Shown one piece after another: positions 14,801 through 23,642 of a DNA stretch of 42,474 bases. The number at the start of each line of letters is the position of its first letter. Positions within the stretch are counted from its first letter, which is position 1. The stretch comes from Insolitispirillum peregrinum (lineage in GTDB: Bacteria > Pseudomonadota > Alphaproteobacteria > Rhodospirillales > Rhodospirillaceae). The notes below the pieces were generated by a model. The model saw nothing but the letters and a program-made list of their open reading frames with translations. It ran no database searches and was not told the origin of the DNA. The DNA is taken from assembly GCF_042665255.1 (NCBI RefSeq), contig NZ_JBHTCD010000038.1, one strand, 5' to 3'. A program made the position numbers and the translations under genes.

Positions 14801-17800
14801 GATAGGTGGACAGGGCCGCCAACTGGGTAGCCGTCAGCGATGCCACCTGCGTCGAAACCAGTTGCCCCATTTCGGTGGTGGTCAGCGCGCTGATCTGGCT
14901 GGAGGTCAGGGCCGAAATCTGGGTTTCATCCAGCGCCGCAACCTGCGTGGCGGTCAATGCCGCCACCTGACGGGTGGTCAGGCTGGTCACCTGCGTGGCG
15001 CTCAGACCTTCGATGGCGGTCGAACTCAGGGCCGACAGCTGGGTGGTGGTCAGGCTGCTCAACTGGGTGGTGGTCAGCGCCGCGGCCTGCGTGCTGCCCA
15101 ACGCCGCCATTGCGGTGGTGGTCAGGCTGCCCAGCTGGCTGGTGGTCAGAACGGCAAGCTGACTGGTGGTGAGGCCACTGATCCCGGTTGCCGTCAGGGC
15201 CGACAACTGGTTGGCCGACAAGGCCGAAACCTGTGCCGTGCCGAGGGCCGCCACCTGCGAGGCGACCAGACCGCCAAGGCTGGTGGTGGTCAGGGCGCTG
15301 ACCTGGGTGGTGGACAAGGCCGCCAGTTGGGTCGAGGTCAGGACTTCGGCCTGCGTCGCGGTCAGGGCCGACACCTGCTTGGTGCTGAGCGCCGCCATTT
15401 CGGTCGCGGTCAGTCCCTTCAGCGCGGTCGAGGTCAGGGCGCTGATCTGGCTGGTGCTGAGCGCCGCAACCTGGGTCACCGACAGGGCGGCCAGCTGGGT
15501 GGCATTAAAACCACTGACAGCGGCGGTGCTGAGGGCGGCAATCTGGGTCGCGGTCAGCGCCGCCACCTGCGTCGACGTAAAGTTGGCAATTTCCGTGTTG
15601 CTCAGGCCCGAGAACTGGTTGGCAGTCAACGACGCCAGCTGCGTCACTGTCAGGGCAGCCACGGCGGTGGTGCTCATCGCCCCCAGCGCCGTCGAGGTCA
15701 GCGCCGTCAACTGGGTGGTGCTCAGCGATGCCAGTTGCGCCGCCGTCAGACCAGAAATCCCGGTGGCGGTGATCGCCGACAGCTGGGTGGTGCTCAGCTG
15801 ATCGATCCGGGTGACACTCAGCGCGGCAATTCCGGTCGAAGTCATGCCGCTGATCGCGGTGGTGGTCAGACTTGCCACCTGCGTCGCCGTCATCGCACTG
15901 ACCTGCGTGGCGGTCAGGCCGCTGAACTGGGTCGAGGTCAGCGCCGCCAGCTGTTTGGTGCTCAGGCTGGCCAGCGCGGTAACGTTCAGACCGCTGAGGG
16001 CGGTGGAGGTCAACGCCGCCATCTGGCTGGTGGTCAGGGCTTCCGCCTGCGTTGCCGACAGGCCCGCCAACTGGGTGTTGGTCAGGGCGGCGACCTGGGT
16101 GGAGGTCAGGGCCTTCAGCTGCGTTTCGCTCAGGCTGTTGAGCTGGGTGGTGGTCAACCCGACAATCGCCGTCGCTTTCAGGGCGCTGACCTGCGTGCTG
16201 CTCAGCGCCGCCAACTGGGTGACGGTCAAGGCTGATGCCGCTTCGGAGGTCAAGGCCGACAGGCCGGTGGTGGTCAGGCTGGCCATCTGGGTGGTGGTCA
16301 GCGCCGCCACCTGCGTTTCCACCAGCGAGGCGAACTGGGTCGAGGTCATCGCCGACAACTGGCTGGTGGACAGGCTGGCCATCTGGGTGGCGGTCAGGCC
16401 ATCCAGCGCCGAAGTGGTCAGCGCGGCAATCTGGGTCTTGTCCAGAACGCTCAACTGGGTGGTGGTCAAGGCCGACAGATCGGTGCTGTCCAGCCCCTTC
16501 AGCTGCGTTGCGGTCAGGCCATCAAGCTGGCTGGTGGTCAAGGAACTGATCTGGGTGGTGGTCAGAGCCCCCAGCTGGACGCTGGTCAGCCCCTTCAGCT
16601 GGGTCGAGGTCAGGCTGGTCATCTGGGTGGTGGTCAGCGCCGCCAGTTCGACCGCGCTCAGGCTGCCCAGTGCTGTCGAAGTCAGCGAGGCAATGTTGGT
16701 CACCGACAGCACCGCCAGCTGGTCCGCGGTCATGCCGCTGATCGCCGTTTTGGTCAGCGCACCCAACTGGGTCGAGGTCAGGTTGGCAATCTGGCTGGTG
16801 GTCAACGCCCCCGCTTCGGTCGAGGTCAGCCCCTTCAGCGCAGTGGTGGTCACCGCCGCCATCTGGGTGCTGGTCAGGGCGGCAATCTGCGTCGTTTCCA
16901 GCCCGGCCAGCTGGGTGCTGGTCAGCACGGCAATGGCGCTGGTGCCCAGCCCGGCAATGGCCGTTTCCGACAGGCCATCCAGAGCCGTCGAGGTCAGGGC
17001 GGTAAACTGGCTGGTGGTCAGGCCATTCAACTGGGTGGTGGTCAGCCCGGACAGCTGGGTGCTGGTCAGCCCCTTGATCTGGGTGGTGGTCAGCGTCCCC
17101 CATTGGGTGGTGGTCAGGACCGACAACTGGGTGTTGGTCAGGGCGGCGATGTCCGTCACCGTCAGCCCCTTGACCTGCGTGGTGGTCAACTGGGCAACCT
17201 GCGTCGTGCTGAGGGCGCTCAGCTGAGTGGTGGTCAGCCCGCCGATCTGGGTCGAGGTCAGCGCCCCCATCTGGGTCGCGGTAAAGGCGGCCAGTTGCTC
17301 ATCGGTCAGCCCCTTGACCTGAGTCACGCTCAGGCGGGACAACTGGGTGGTGCTGAATGCCGCCAGCTGGGTGGTGGTCAGGTTGGCAATCTGATCGGTG
17401 GTCAGGCCGGAAATCTGTGCATCGGTCAGATTGGCGATATCGGTGCTGTCCAGCGCATCGAGCGCATCATTGGTCAGGGCGGCGATTTCGGTTTTGCTGA
17501 ACGCCGACATCTGGGTCGAGGTCAGCAGGTCAAGCTGGGTCGAGGTCAGGCCCGACAACGCGGTAACAGTGAACGAGGCAATCTGGCGCGTGCTGAGCGC
17601 CGCCAGCTGGGTGGCCGACAAGGTGCCGAGCTGGGTGCTGGTCAGCCCCTTGATATCGGTAATTTCGATATAGGCAATCTGGGTGGCGGTCAGCGCCCCG
17701 ATCTGGCTGGTGGTCAGCTGCGACACCTGCGTGCTGGTCAGCCCCTTGATCTGGGTGGTGGTCAGCGACGACACCTGCGTTTCGGTCAGCCAGCCAAGCT

Positions 17801-20800
17801 GTGTTTCCGTCAGGCCCGACAGGGCGGTGCTGCTAAAGGACGTCACCTGCCCGATGGTCAGGGCAGCAATCTGCTCTTCGCTCAGGCCCTTGATCTGGGT
17901 CGAGGCCAGGGACAACAACATGGTCGTGCTGAGGCCGCTGACCTGCGTGGTGGTCAATTGAGAAATGTCGGTGCTGTCCAGCCCCTTGAGCTGGGTGGTG
18001 CTCAGGGCATTCAGTTCGGTGGCGGTCAGGGTGCCCAACTGCTCTTCGGTCAACCCCTTCAACTGGGTCGAGGTCAGACCCTTTAACTGGCTGGTGGTCA
18101 GGGCATCAAACTGGGTGCTGCTCAACAGGGCAACCTGCGCGCTGGTCAGGCCGGCGAGCTGGGTGGTGGTCAGGGCGGCAATCTGGCTGGTGGTCAGCGA
18201 GGTCAGCGCCGTGGTGCTGAGGCCGGCAATCTGCGTCGAGGTCAGCGATGCCAGCTGTGTCAGCGCCAGAGAACCGATCTGGGTTTCCGCCAGACCATTC
18301 AGCGAGGTCGAACTCAGCGACGAGAACTGGGTGGTGGTCAGGCTGGCAAGCTGATCATTGCTCAACTGGCTGAGCTGGGTGCTGTTCAGTCCCTTCAGCT
18401 GGGTGGTGTTCAGGCTGGCCAGCTGGGTGGTCGACAGCATGGCCAGTTGTTCCTGGCTCAAGGACGCCACCTGTGCCGCACTCAGGCCATCCAGCTGGGT
18501 AGTGGTCAGCGACGCAATCTGGGTGACCGACAGATAGCTGATCTGGGTGGTCTTCATCCGGCCGATCGCCGTCGAGGTCAGTTCGGCAAGGTCGGTCAGC
18601 GACAGATGATCAATCTGGTCCTGCGTCAGCCCCTGAACTTGTGCCGTGACCAGTCCGGCCACCTGTGTCTCGGTCAGCGACGACAGTTGCAGGTCATCAA
18701 GCGCCCCGATCTGGGTCGAGGTCAGGCCACGCAACTGGGTGGTGCTGAGCGAGGTCAGCTGGGTGGTGGACAGCGCCTGAATGGCGGTGGTGCTGAGATA
18801 GGCCATCTGCGTTGACTCCAGCCAGCCGAGCTGGGTGGTGGTCAACTCACCGATCTGGGTTTCCGTCAGCCCCAGCATCGACCGCGAGCTGATCGCCTGC
18901 AACGACTTGGTGCTCAGGCCATTCAACTGGGTGACGGTCAGTTCTGACACCTGCGTGGTGGTCAGGCCCTTGATCTGGGTGGTGGTCAAACCATTGAGCT
19001 GGGTCAGCGACAGGGATTGCACCTGCTCTTCGGTCAACGAGGCAATCTGGGTCGCCCCCAACACCTTCAGCTGAGTTGTGGTCAACGCCGCCAGCTGATC
19101 CACCGACAGGTTGCTGACCTGAGTGGTGGTCAGGCCGCTCATCTGGGTGGTGGTCAGGCTTTCCAGCAGGGTCGAGGGCAACGCTGACAGCTGGTCGGTG
19201 GACAACCCCTTGATCTGGGTGCCGGTCAGCAGGGCAAACTGCGTTTCGCTGAACGCCGAGATCTGATCAATGCTGAGTGCCGCAAGATCCGACGATGCCA
19301 GCCCCTTGATCTGCGTCGCGGTCAGCTGCGCAATCTGGGTCACGGTCAGCGAGGCCACCTGCGTGGTGGTCAAACCGCTGATCCCGGTCGAGGTCAAGGC
19401 CGCCATCTGGGTGGCGGTCAGGCTGGCAATCTGCGCGGCATCCAGCCCGGCGGTCTGGGTGGCGGTCAGAACGGCAATCTGGCTGGTGCTCAGGGCCTGC
19501 AACTGGGTGGTATTCAACCAGTTCAGTTCTGTCGCCGTCAGCGCCCTCACCTGGGTGGTGCTCAGCATCTGCAACTGGGTGGTGCTCAGCGACTCCACCT
19601 GACTCTGGCTCAGAGCCTGCAGATTGGTGGCGTTCAAGGCATTCAGCTGGGTGGTGGTCAGGGCCAGCAACTGCGTCGAGGTAAAGGCCCCCATCGCGGT
19701 GGTGGTCAGGGCGTTCAGAACCGTCGAGGTCAGCCCGGCCAACTGCTCGTCACTCAGGTTGGCAATGTCTTCGGCTTCCAGCCCACGCGCGGCCTTGGCG
19801 GTAAAGGCGGTCAACTGGGTTGCGGTCAGGGCCGCCAGCTGCGAGGTATTGAGGGCACCGACCTGGGTCGAGGTCAGCCCGGTGATTTCCGTCTGCGACA
19901 GAGAGGACAGCTGGGTGGTTGACAGCGAGGCAATCTGATCGGCGCTCATCGCGCTGATCGCCGTCTTGGTAAACCATGCAATCTGGGTGGTGCTCAGGGC
20001 CGCCAGCTGGCCTTCGGTAAAGCCCTTGACCCCGGCGGCACTCATCCCGCCGATCTGGGTGATGGTCAGCGAGGACACCTGATCCAGACTCAGCGCCTCG
20101 ACCTGCGTCGAGGTCAGGCCATACATCTGGGTGGTGGTCAACGATGACAGCAGCCCCGTCCCCAGCGCGCCAATCTGTTCAACCGTCAGCCCGGAGATCT
20201 GGGTCCGGGTAAGACCGCTGGCCTGGGTGGTGGTCAGCCGGGCAATCTGGTCTTCGCTGAGTCCCTTCAGGGCAGTGGTGGTAATTGCCGCCATCTGGGT
20301 CGAACTCAGGCGGCCCAACTGGGTCGAGGTCAGGGCGGCCAGCTGGGTGCTGGTAAAGCCCGCCACCTGAGCCTTGCTGAGCGCCGACAGGCGGGTGATG
20401 GTCAGCGCCTGAACCTGCTCGTCACTCATCACCGCAATCTGGGTCTTTTGCAGGCCGCCGATCTGGGTGGCATTCAGGTTGCTGACCTGAGTGGTGGTCA
20501 GGGCCTGAATCTGGGTGGTGGTCAGCGCCTTGATTTGCGTCAACGTCAGGGCGGCAAACTGGGAGGTGTCAAGGACGGCGATTTCTTCGGCGCTGAAAGT
20601 ACGGATTTCCGCCGCAGACAGAACGGCGATGTCTTCGGGGTCCAGCGCACTGATCTGAGCTTCGTTCAGTACCGCCACCTGCGCCGTACTCAGCGCGTTG
20701 ACCTGCTGCGAAGACAGGGCCGAAACCTGCGATGTCAGCAACGAGCTGACCTGGGTCGTTGCCAGCCAGGTGATCTGGGTGGTGCTCAGCCACGAGATGG

Positions 20801-20930
20801 CGGTCGATGTCAGCGCCTGAACCTGCGTGGTCAGCAGGGTGCGGAAATCGGTTGACGTCAAGCCGGCGAGATCGGTGCGCGTCAGCGAGGCAATCTGGGT
20901 CTCGGAATAAGACGTAATCGCGGAAACCAC
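11817..20930 (-). CDS. Giant octad-repeat protein (3037 residues, Thr/Ser/Gln/Leu-rich)
   Basis: I know no characterised function. Nearly the whole chain is an 8-residue repeat, consensus L-[ST]-x-T-Q-[ILV]-x-[ASG], about 380 units with no gaps, starting within ten residues of the N-terminus and ending in AALQRAYA. No signal peptide, membrane segment or calcium-binding GGxGxD repeats are seen; I saw no cysteine and only three prolines, and charged residues are sparse. Each octad fits a helix N-terminus: Leu N', Ser/Thr N-cap, Gln/Glu N3, Ile/Leu/Val N4. Q-less octads recur in a 24-octad pattern (see findings). Start is GTG 20928-20930, with AGGGAG 8 nt upstream; a nearby ATG is out of frame. 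It is first in a probable operon with a GT41 glycosyltransferase. It could be an exported or surface fibre, an S-layer-like or matrix protein, or a cytoplasmic scaffold. Confidence 0.88.
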   Translation of the reverse strand: MVSAITSYSETQIASLTRTDLAGLTSTDFRTLLTTQVQALTSTAISWLSTTQITWLATTQVSSLLTSQVSALSSQQVNALSTAQVAVLNEAQISALDPEDIAVLSAAEIRTFSAEEIAVLDTSQFAALTLTQIKALTTTQIQALTTTQVSNLNATQIGGLQKTQIAVMSDEQVQALTITRLSALSKAQVAGFTSTQLAALTSTQLGRLSSTQMAAITTTALKGLSEDQIARLTTTQASGLTRTQISGLTVEQIGALGTGLLSSLTTTQMYGLTSTQVEALSLDQVSSLTITQIGGMSAAGVKGFTEGQLAALSTTQIAWFTKTAISAMSADQIASLSTTQLSSLSQTEITGLTSTQVGALNTSQLAALTATQLTAFTAKAARGLEAEDIANLSDEQLAGLTSTVLNALTTTAMGAFTSTQLLALTTTQLNALNATNLQALSQSQVESLSTTQLQMLSTTQVRALTATELNWLNTTQLQALSTSQIAVLTATQTAGLDAAQIASLTATQMAALTSTGISGLTTTQVASLTVTQIAQLTATQIKGLASSDLAALSIDQISAFSETQFALLTGTQIKGLSTDQLSALPSTLLESLTTTQMSGLTTTQVSNLSVDQLAALTTTQLKVLGATQIASLTEEQVQSLSLTQLNGLTTTQIKGLTTTQVSELTVTQLNGLSTKSLQAISSRSMLGLTETQIGELTTTQLGWLESTQMAYLSTTAIQALSTTQLTSLSTTQLRGLTSTQIGALDDLQLSSLTETQVAGLVTAQVQGLTQDQIDHLSLTDLAELTSTAIGRMKTTQISYLSVTQIASLTTTQLDGLSAAQVASLSQEQLAMLSTTQLASLNTTQLKGLNSTQLSQLSNDQLASLTTTQFSSLSSTSLNGLAETQIGSLALTQLASLTSTQIAGLSTTALTSLTTSQIAALTTTQLAGLTSAQVALLSSTQFDALTTSQLKGLTSTQLKGLTEEQLGTLTATELNALSTTQLKGLDSTDISQLTTTQVSGLSTTMLLSLASTQIKGLSEEQIAALTIGQVTSFSSTALSGLTETQLGWLTETQVSSLTTTQIKGLTSTQVSQLTTSQIGALTATQIAYIEITDIKGLTSTQLGTLSATQLAALSTRQIASFTVTALSGLTSTQLDLLTSTQMSAFSKTEIAALTNDALDALDSTDIANLTDAQISGLTTDQIANLTTTQLAAFSTTQLSRLSVTQVKGLTDEQLAAFTATQMGALTSTQIGGLTTTQLSALSTTQVAQLTTTQVKGLTVTDIAALTNTQLSVLTTTQWGTLTTTQIKGLTSTQLSGLTTTQLNGLTTSQFTALTSTALDGLSETAIAGLGTSAIAVLTSTQLAGLETTQIAALTSTQMAAVTTTALKGLTSTEAGALTTSQIANLTSTQLGALTKTAISGMTADQLAVLSVTNIASLTSTALGSLSAVELAALTTTQMTSLTSTQLKGLTSVQLGALTTTQISSLTTSQLDGLTATQLKGLDSTDLSALTTTQLSVLDKTQIAALTTSALDGLTATQMASLSTSQLSAMTSTQFASLVETQVAALTTTQMASLTTTGLSALTSEAASALTVTQLAALSSTQVSALKATAIVGLTTTQLNSLSETQLKALTSTQVAALTNTQLAGLSATQAEALTTSQMAALTSTALSGLNVTALASLSTKQLAALTSTQFSGLTATQVSAMTATQVASLTTTAISGMTSTGIAALSVTRIDQLSTTQLSAITATGISGLTAAQLASLSTTQLTALTSTALGAMSTTAVAALTVTQLASLTANQFSGLSNTEIANFTSTQVAALTATQIAALSTAAVSGFNATQLAALSVTQVAALSTSQISALTSTALKGLTATEMAALSTKQVSALTATQAEVLTSTQLAALSTTQVSALTTTSLGGLVASQVAALGTAQVSALSANQLSALTATGISGLTTSQLAVLTTSQLGSLTTTAMAALGSTQAAALTTTQLSSLTTTQLSALSSTAIEGLSATQVTSLTTRQVAALTATQVAALDETQISALTSSQISALTTTEMGQLVSTQVASLTATQLAALSTYQLAALSATGVAGLTTTQLGQLTSTQLTALSSTAAAALSTSSIAALTTTQLSSLTTTQLQGFTSTQISALTTTQIAVLSATQLSSLTTTEITGLTATQLSSLTATQLAALSTSQIAALSSTAINNLTTTTLAALSTTQLGALTATQMAAFSKTQVAAMTSTELTAFSTTALAGLTETQVAALTTTQVSQLTSTQLGALSSDAIDGLTPDQIAVLTTTQLSSLTATALAALNKTQITALTVTQLSSLTTTQLQQLTSTTISYLTTAQVSALTATQVASLTTTEIKGLSDTQLAAFTTTQLAALTTTQISALTTTAVSGLTVTELAALSTRQLTALTSTQIGALGTTQLNSLSTTQLGLLTSTELSGLTQTQIAALSTTQLGVLSATQMAGLSTSAMTGLTGTQLAALTSTQLAALTSTQIGALTKTQVAELGTTQVASLTITQLDGLTTTGVAALTTDQLASLTTTQLASLNATQMSGLTAEQAASLTQTQLETLTTTQVASLSTTAISALTVTQLGEISTKQLAALSAAQAAALTTTQIASLTTTQMENLSATTLKGLTAAQVSSLTTTQMAVLNVTQIASLSTTGAAGLTATQIETLTRTQLAALTTTEIGALATSTIASLSTTTLAALTTTQWQSLSDTGVAALTTTQISSLTTTQISHLAVNELDALTSTQIATLSDSQIDALTTTQLQALSTTGLSGLTAAQVAELSNTQLAALSTSQIAALTATAVSGLTATQISSLSTAQFTSLSATGVAGLTATQMQALTTTQIGLLSTTELSGLTATQVAALSTTQFSALSATQISALSTYGISGLTTSQIDAMTMTQMAGLTSTQIGSLTTTALSELDSTDIASLTATQLAGLVRLQLRSLSVAQVLSLTTSQMAALSETQMGAFTATELNALTTSQLSVLTSTQIAGLSHAQLDGLSETTAQSLSGVQLSGMTTTTMAGLGTTFLSNLTETQLDALSATQIDYISSDTLAGLSAEDLAALQRAYA

Positions 20931-21679
20931 AGCACCATCTCCCTATACCAGACGAAGGACGCCACGCGGCAAACAGCCAGCAGACAACGCCCGAAGGTTT
21001 ACACGACGCAGTCGCTCCTTCCCGTCGCTAGGATGTGAAAAAAAGGCAATCTGAAAAAGAGGAAAATTATGCCTATTCAACGGCTTCTTCGGGCAGCGCC
21101 ACAGGTTTGGGTGTATCGGTTCAAAATGGTGGCGCGCCCGGTCCCGGAATAACCGTGCAATGGACGAAAAGGGAGACGGACGCAGGCCGAAACAGCGCCA
21201 CAAACAGGAACTTTTACCGCCAGAAAAAGCCGATCAACATATTGTAAAGATAGACTCTTATTTGATCCAGACCCGACATAACCCCGGAAACGGGCTGCAA
21301 CGGACTCTCGCCTCCACCCTGTCCCCGAACCAAACCGCATAACGGTGTTGCCGTCACTTTGTCGCAGGAAAATCGCCCGCCCAATGCTGGGGAAGCGGGG
21401 CTACGAGGCACATCCCTCCTCTGGTGAGGGGCCCTGGCCGGAAAAAGCCCGTATAATCACCCTCTGGTCGGGCAAGAAGTGCCCGACAGCGGAATGCAAG
21501 AGGGCAATTCTTGCCGCCTTGGCCGGAGAAGAGGCGGTCACCAGGCAGAAAAGCGCGATGCCTCTGCGATAACACCCCAATTTATAGGGATGCTCCGTAC
21601 CCCCAAAGCGGACGCGCATCCCGATCCGACAGGCTTGCCGGGGCCGCTATCTCCGCAAGAAACCGGCGACTCGTTCCGC
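20931..21679. other. Long intergenic region upstream of the giant gene
   Basis: 749 bp with no credible ORF. It must hold the promoter of the giant-protein operon, but I see no convincing -35/-10 pair on the minus strand. The right half (21464-21544) holds a cluster of complementary segments listed separately. The middle (about 21225-21270) is AT-rich. Confidence 0.5.
21464..21544 (+). ncRNA. Candidate structured RNA between giant gene and trkH
   Basis: GTCGGGCA (21467-21474) pairs with TGCCCGAC (21480-21487). GGCAAGAA (21471-21478) can instead pair with TTCTTGCC (21508-21515). CCGCCT (21514-21519) pairs with AGGCGG (21532-21537), and outer CTGGT (21464-21468) with ACCAG (21540-21544). TATAAT (21452-21457) lies just upstream on the plus strand, but no -35 is seen. 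Alternatively this is a 3' structure after trkH on the minus strand. Confidence 0.3.
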
Positions 21680-23134
21680 TCAGGTCCGCCAAAAGCGCGG
21701 CATGGCCAGAACCAGCACGGTAAAGAATTCCAGACGCCCCAACAGCATGCCCAAGGCCAACGCCCATTTGGCGGAATCCGGCAGCGTCTTGAAATTGCCA
21801 GCCGGGCCGATGACGTCCCCCAGTCCGGGACCAACGTTCCCGACTGCGGTCGCGGCACCACTGACCGCCGTCACCCAGTCCAGCCCCACCAGCGCCAGAA
21901 ACAGCGTGATGACCCCCACCGTGCCGATGTAGACGAAAAAGAAAATCAGCACCGATCCGCCGACATCCACGTCCAGCTTGCGGTCGCCGTAGCGCGGAAC
22001 ATCGACCACATTCGGACTGATCAGACGGTGGATGTGGGTACGGTACAGCCGCCACGCAATCTGAAAGCGAAAGATCTTGATCCCGCCGGCGGTTGATCCG
22101 GTACAGCCACCGACAAAGGTCAGGGCAAAGAACGACGCCACCGCCAATGGCCCCCACAGGGTGTAATCCAGCGAGGCAAAGCCGGTGGTGCTGACCACCG
22201 ACATCACGTTAAACGCCACATGGGTCAGTGCGTCAAACGGCTCCATCCCTCTGGTCCACCACAGCCAACAGGCCATCAGAACCGACACAATCGAGATGAA
22301 GGCCACAAACGACCGCACCTGAATATTGCGGTAAAGGGCCGAAACATTTCCACGCGCCACCTGCAGGTAAAGGGTAAAAGGTAAACTCCCCAACCCCATA
22401 AAGATGATTGCCACCCACAGGATAAACTTGCTGTCAAAATGCCCCATCGACTGGTCCGACGTTGAATAGCCACCCGTCGAAACGGTCGCCATGGCATGGT
22501 TTACGGCTTCAAAAACCGTCATCCCGCCAATGACATAGGCCAGAGTACACAGAATGGTCATCACCACGTAAACGGCCACCACCCCCAGCCCCAGCTGGTT
22601 GACGCGCGCCACCACCTTTTCCTGTGTATCCGAGCTTTCCATGCGGAAAAGCTGCATGCCGCCGACGCGCAGAAAAGGCAACAGCGCCAGCGCCATCATC
22701 ACGATCCCGACCCCACCCAGCCAGTGCAACAACGACCGCCACAGCAAAATACCGGGCGGCGCGGTATCCAGACCGGTCAGAACGGTCGAGCCGGTGGTGG
22801 TCAGCCCCGAAATGGCTTCGAAAAAGGCATCGGTATAGCTGATGTTCAGGCGCGAAAAGAAAAACGGTACCGCCGAACAGGCGGCAACCAGCAGCCACGA
22901 CAGCACGGTCAGCACGAATGCCTGCCGCCTGTTCAGGGTGATGCGCTCTTCGCGGTTGGCCAGCAGGAACAGCAGGCCGACGATCGATGTCCCGGCCCCG
23001 GCAATGAAAAATCCCCGCCAGTCAGAATCCCCTGCCGCCACGTCGACAAAGCCCGGCACCAGCATGAACACGCCAAGCACGACAATCAGCATCCCCACCA
23101 CATACAGGGCGGGCTTGAGGGAAAAAGAGCGCAT
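21680..23134 (-). CDS. trkH: Potassium uptake protein, TrkH family
   Basis: About 484 residues with many hydrophobic segments, the usual length for TrkH/KtrB-type K+ transporters of the inner membrane. Selectivity-filter-like P-loops are visible: GLTTTGSTVLTG, MATVSTGGYST, SVVSTTGFAS and TAVGNVGPGLG, one per pseudo-repeat. TrkH forms the pore and works with a cytoplasmic TrkA gating protein, not in this window. The start is taken as ATG 23132-23134 rather than the TTG two codons upstream; neither has a strong ribosome binding site. DUF1178 lies upstream on the same strand. Confidence 0.9.
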   Translation of the reverse strand: MRSFSLKPALYVVGMLIVVLGVFMLVPGFVDVAAGDSDWRGFFIAGAGTSIVGLLFLLANREERITLNRRQAFVLTVLSWLLVAACSAVPFFFSRLNISYTDAFFEAISGLTTTGSTVLTGLDTAPPGILLWRSLLHWLGGVGIVMMALALLPFLRVGGMQLFRMESSDTQEKVVARVNQLGLGVVAVYVVMTILCTLAYVIGGMTVFEAVNHAMATVSTGGYSTSDQSMGHFDSKFILWVAIIFMGLGSLPFTLYLQVARGNVSALYRNIQVRSFVAFISIVSVLMACWLWWTRGMEPFDALTHVAFNVMSVVSTTGFASLDYTLWGPLAVASFFALTFVGGCTGSTAGGIKIFRFQIAWRLYRTHIHRLISPNVVDVPRYGDRKLDVDVGGSVLIFFFVYIGTVGVITLFLALVGLDWVTAVSGAATAVGNVGPGLGDVIGPAGNFKTLPDSAKWALALGMLLGRLEFFTVLVLAMPRFWRT

Positions 23135-23168
23135 GTGCAAAACTCTGGCTGTTAAACCGCAGGTGCCG

Positions 23169-23642
23169 TCAGGAGTCTGTCCGCCGCCCCGGTACCGCCA
23201 GGAACCCTACGCCTTCTTCGCGCAGGGACCGGGCCTCGTCCGGGGTGGTTTCCCCATAAATGCCACGGGGTTTTGCTTCACCATAATGAATTCGACGTGC
23301 TTCGTCAGCAAAACCGCGCCCGACATAATCGCAATTCTTTTCGACGTGCTCGCGCACCGCCTGCACCAGTTCCCCCAGCCGGGCCAGCGCCGCGCCACCA
23401 TCGCCATCCTGCACCGGGGTGTCCGGCACGGCAGCCGGGGCCTCGGACGAGGGAACCGCGGGGGCATCCTGACCCTTGCGGCGCGCCAGTCGCGGAGCCA
23501 TCAGGGCCTTTTGCACCCTGGCCGATCCACAGACCGGGCAGCACAGGCCATCGGCCGCGGCCAGCGCGTCAAAGGCCGCACTGTCCCGAAACCACGATTC
23601 AAAAGTGTGACGATGCTCGCAAACCAGTTCATAAAGGATCAT
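23169..23642 (-). CDS. DUF1178 family protein
   Basis: 157 residues. The family N-terminus MILYELVCEHRHTFESWF is clear and fixes the start at ATG 23640-23642; the frame is open further upstream but lacks similarity there. A CPVC pair follows. The middle is a variable Ala/Pro-rich stretch, then the conserved C-terminal block NCDYVGRGFADEARRIHYGE and GIYGETTPDEARSLREEGV. The family is widespread in alphaproteobacteria without a known function; the Cys/His pattern suggests metal binding. Divergent from the small methyltransferase. Confidence 0.85.
   Translation of the reverse strand: MILYELVCEHRHTFESWFRDSAAFDALAAADGLCCPVCGSARVQKALMAPRLARRKGQDAPAVPSSEAPAAVPDTPVQDGDGGAALARLGELVQAVREHVEKNCDYVGRGFADEARRIHYGEAKPRGIYGETTPDEARSLREEGVGFLAVPGRRTDS

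Noticed and set aside
12822..16235. Long plus-strand open frames rich in Gly, Gln and Arg opposite the giant gene
   Set aside because: A 24-bp repeat keeps any stop-free frame open throughout, so these are shadows. The minus frame has a start with a ribosome binding site, a regular amphipathic pattern and an operon partner.
11817..20930. CRISPR array or non-coding satellite
   Set aside because: Units are contiguous 24-bp degenerate codon repeats without unique spacers, and one frame is open for 9.1 kb.
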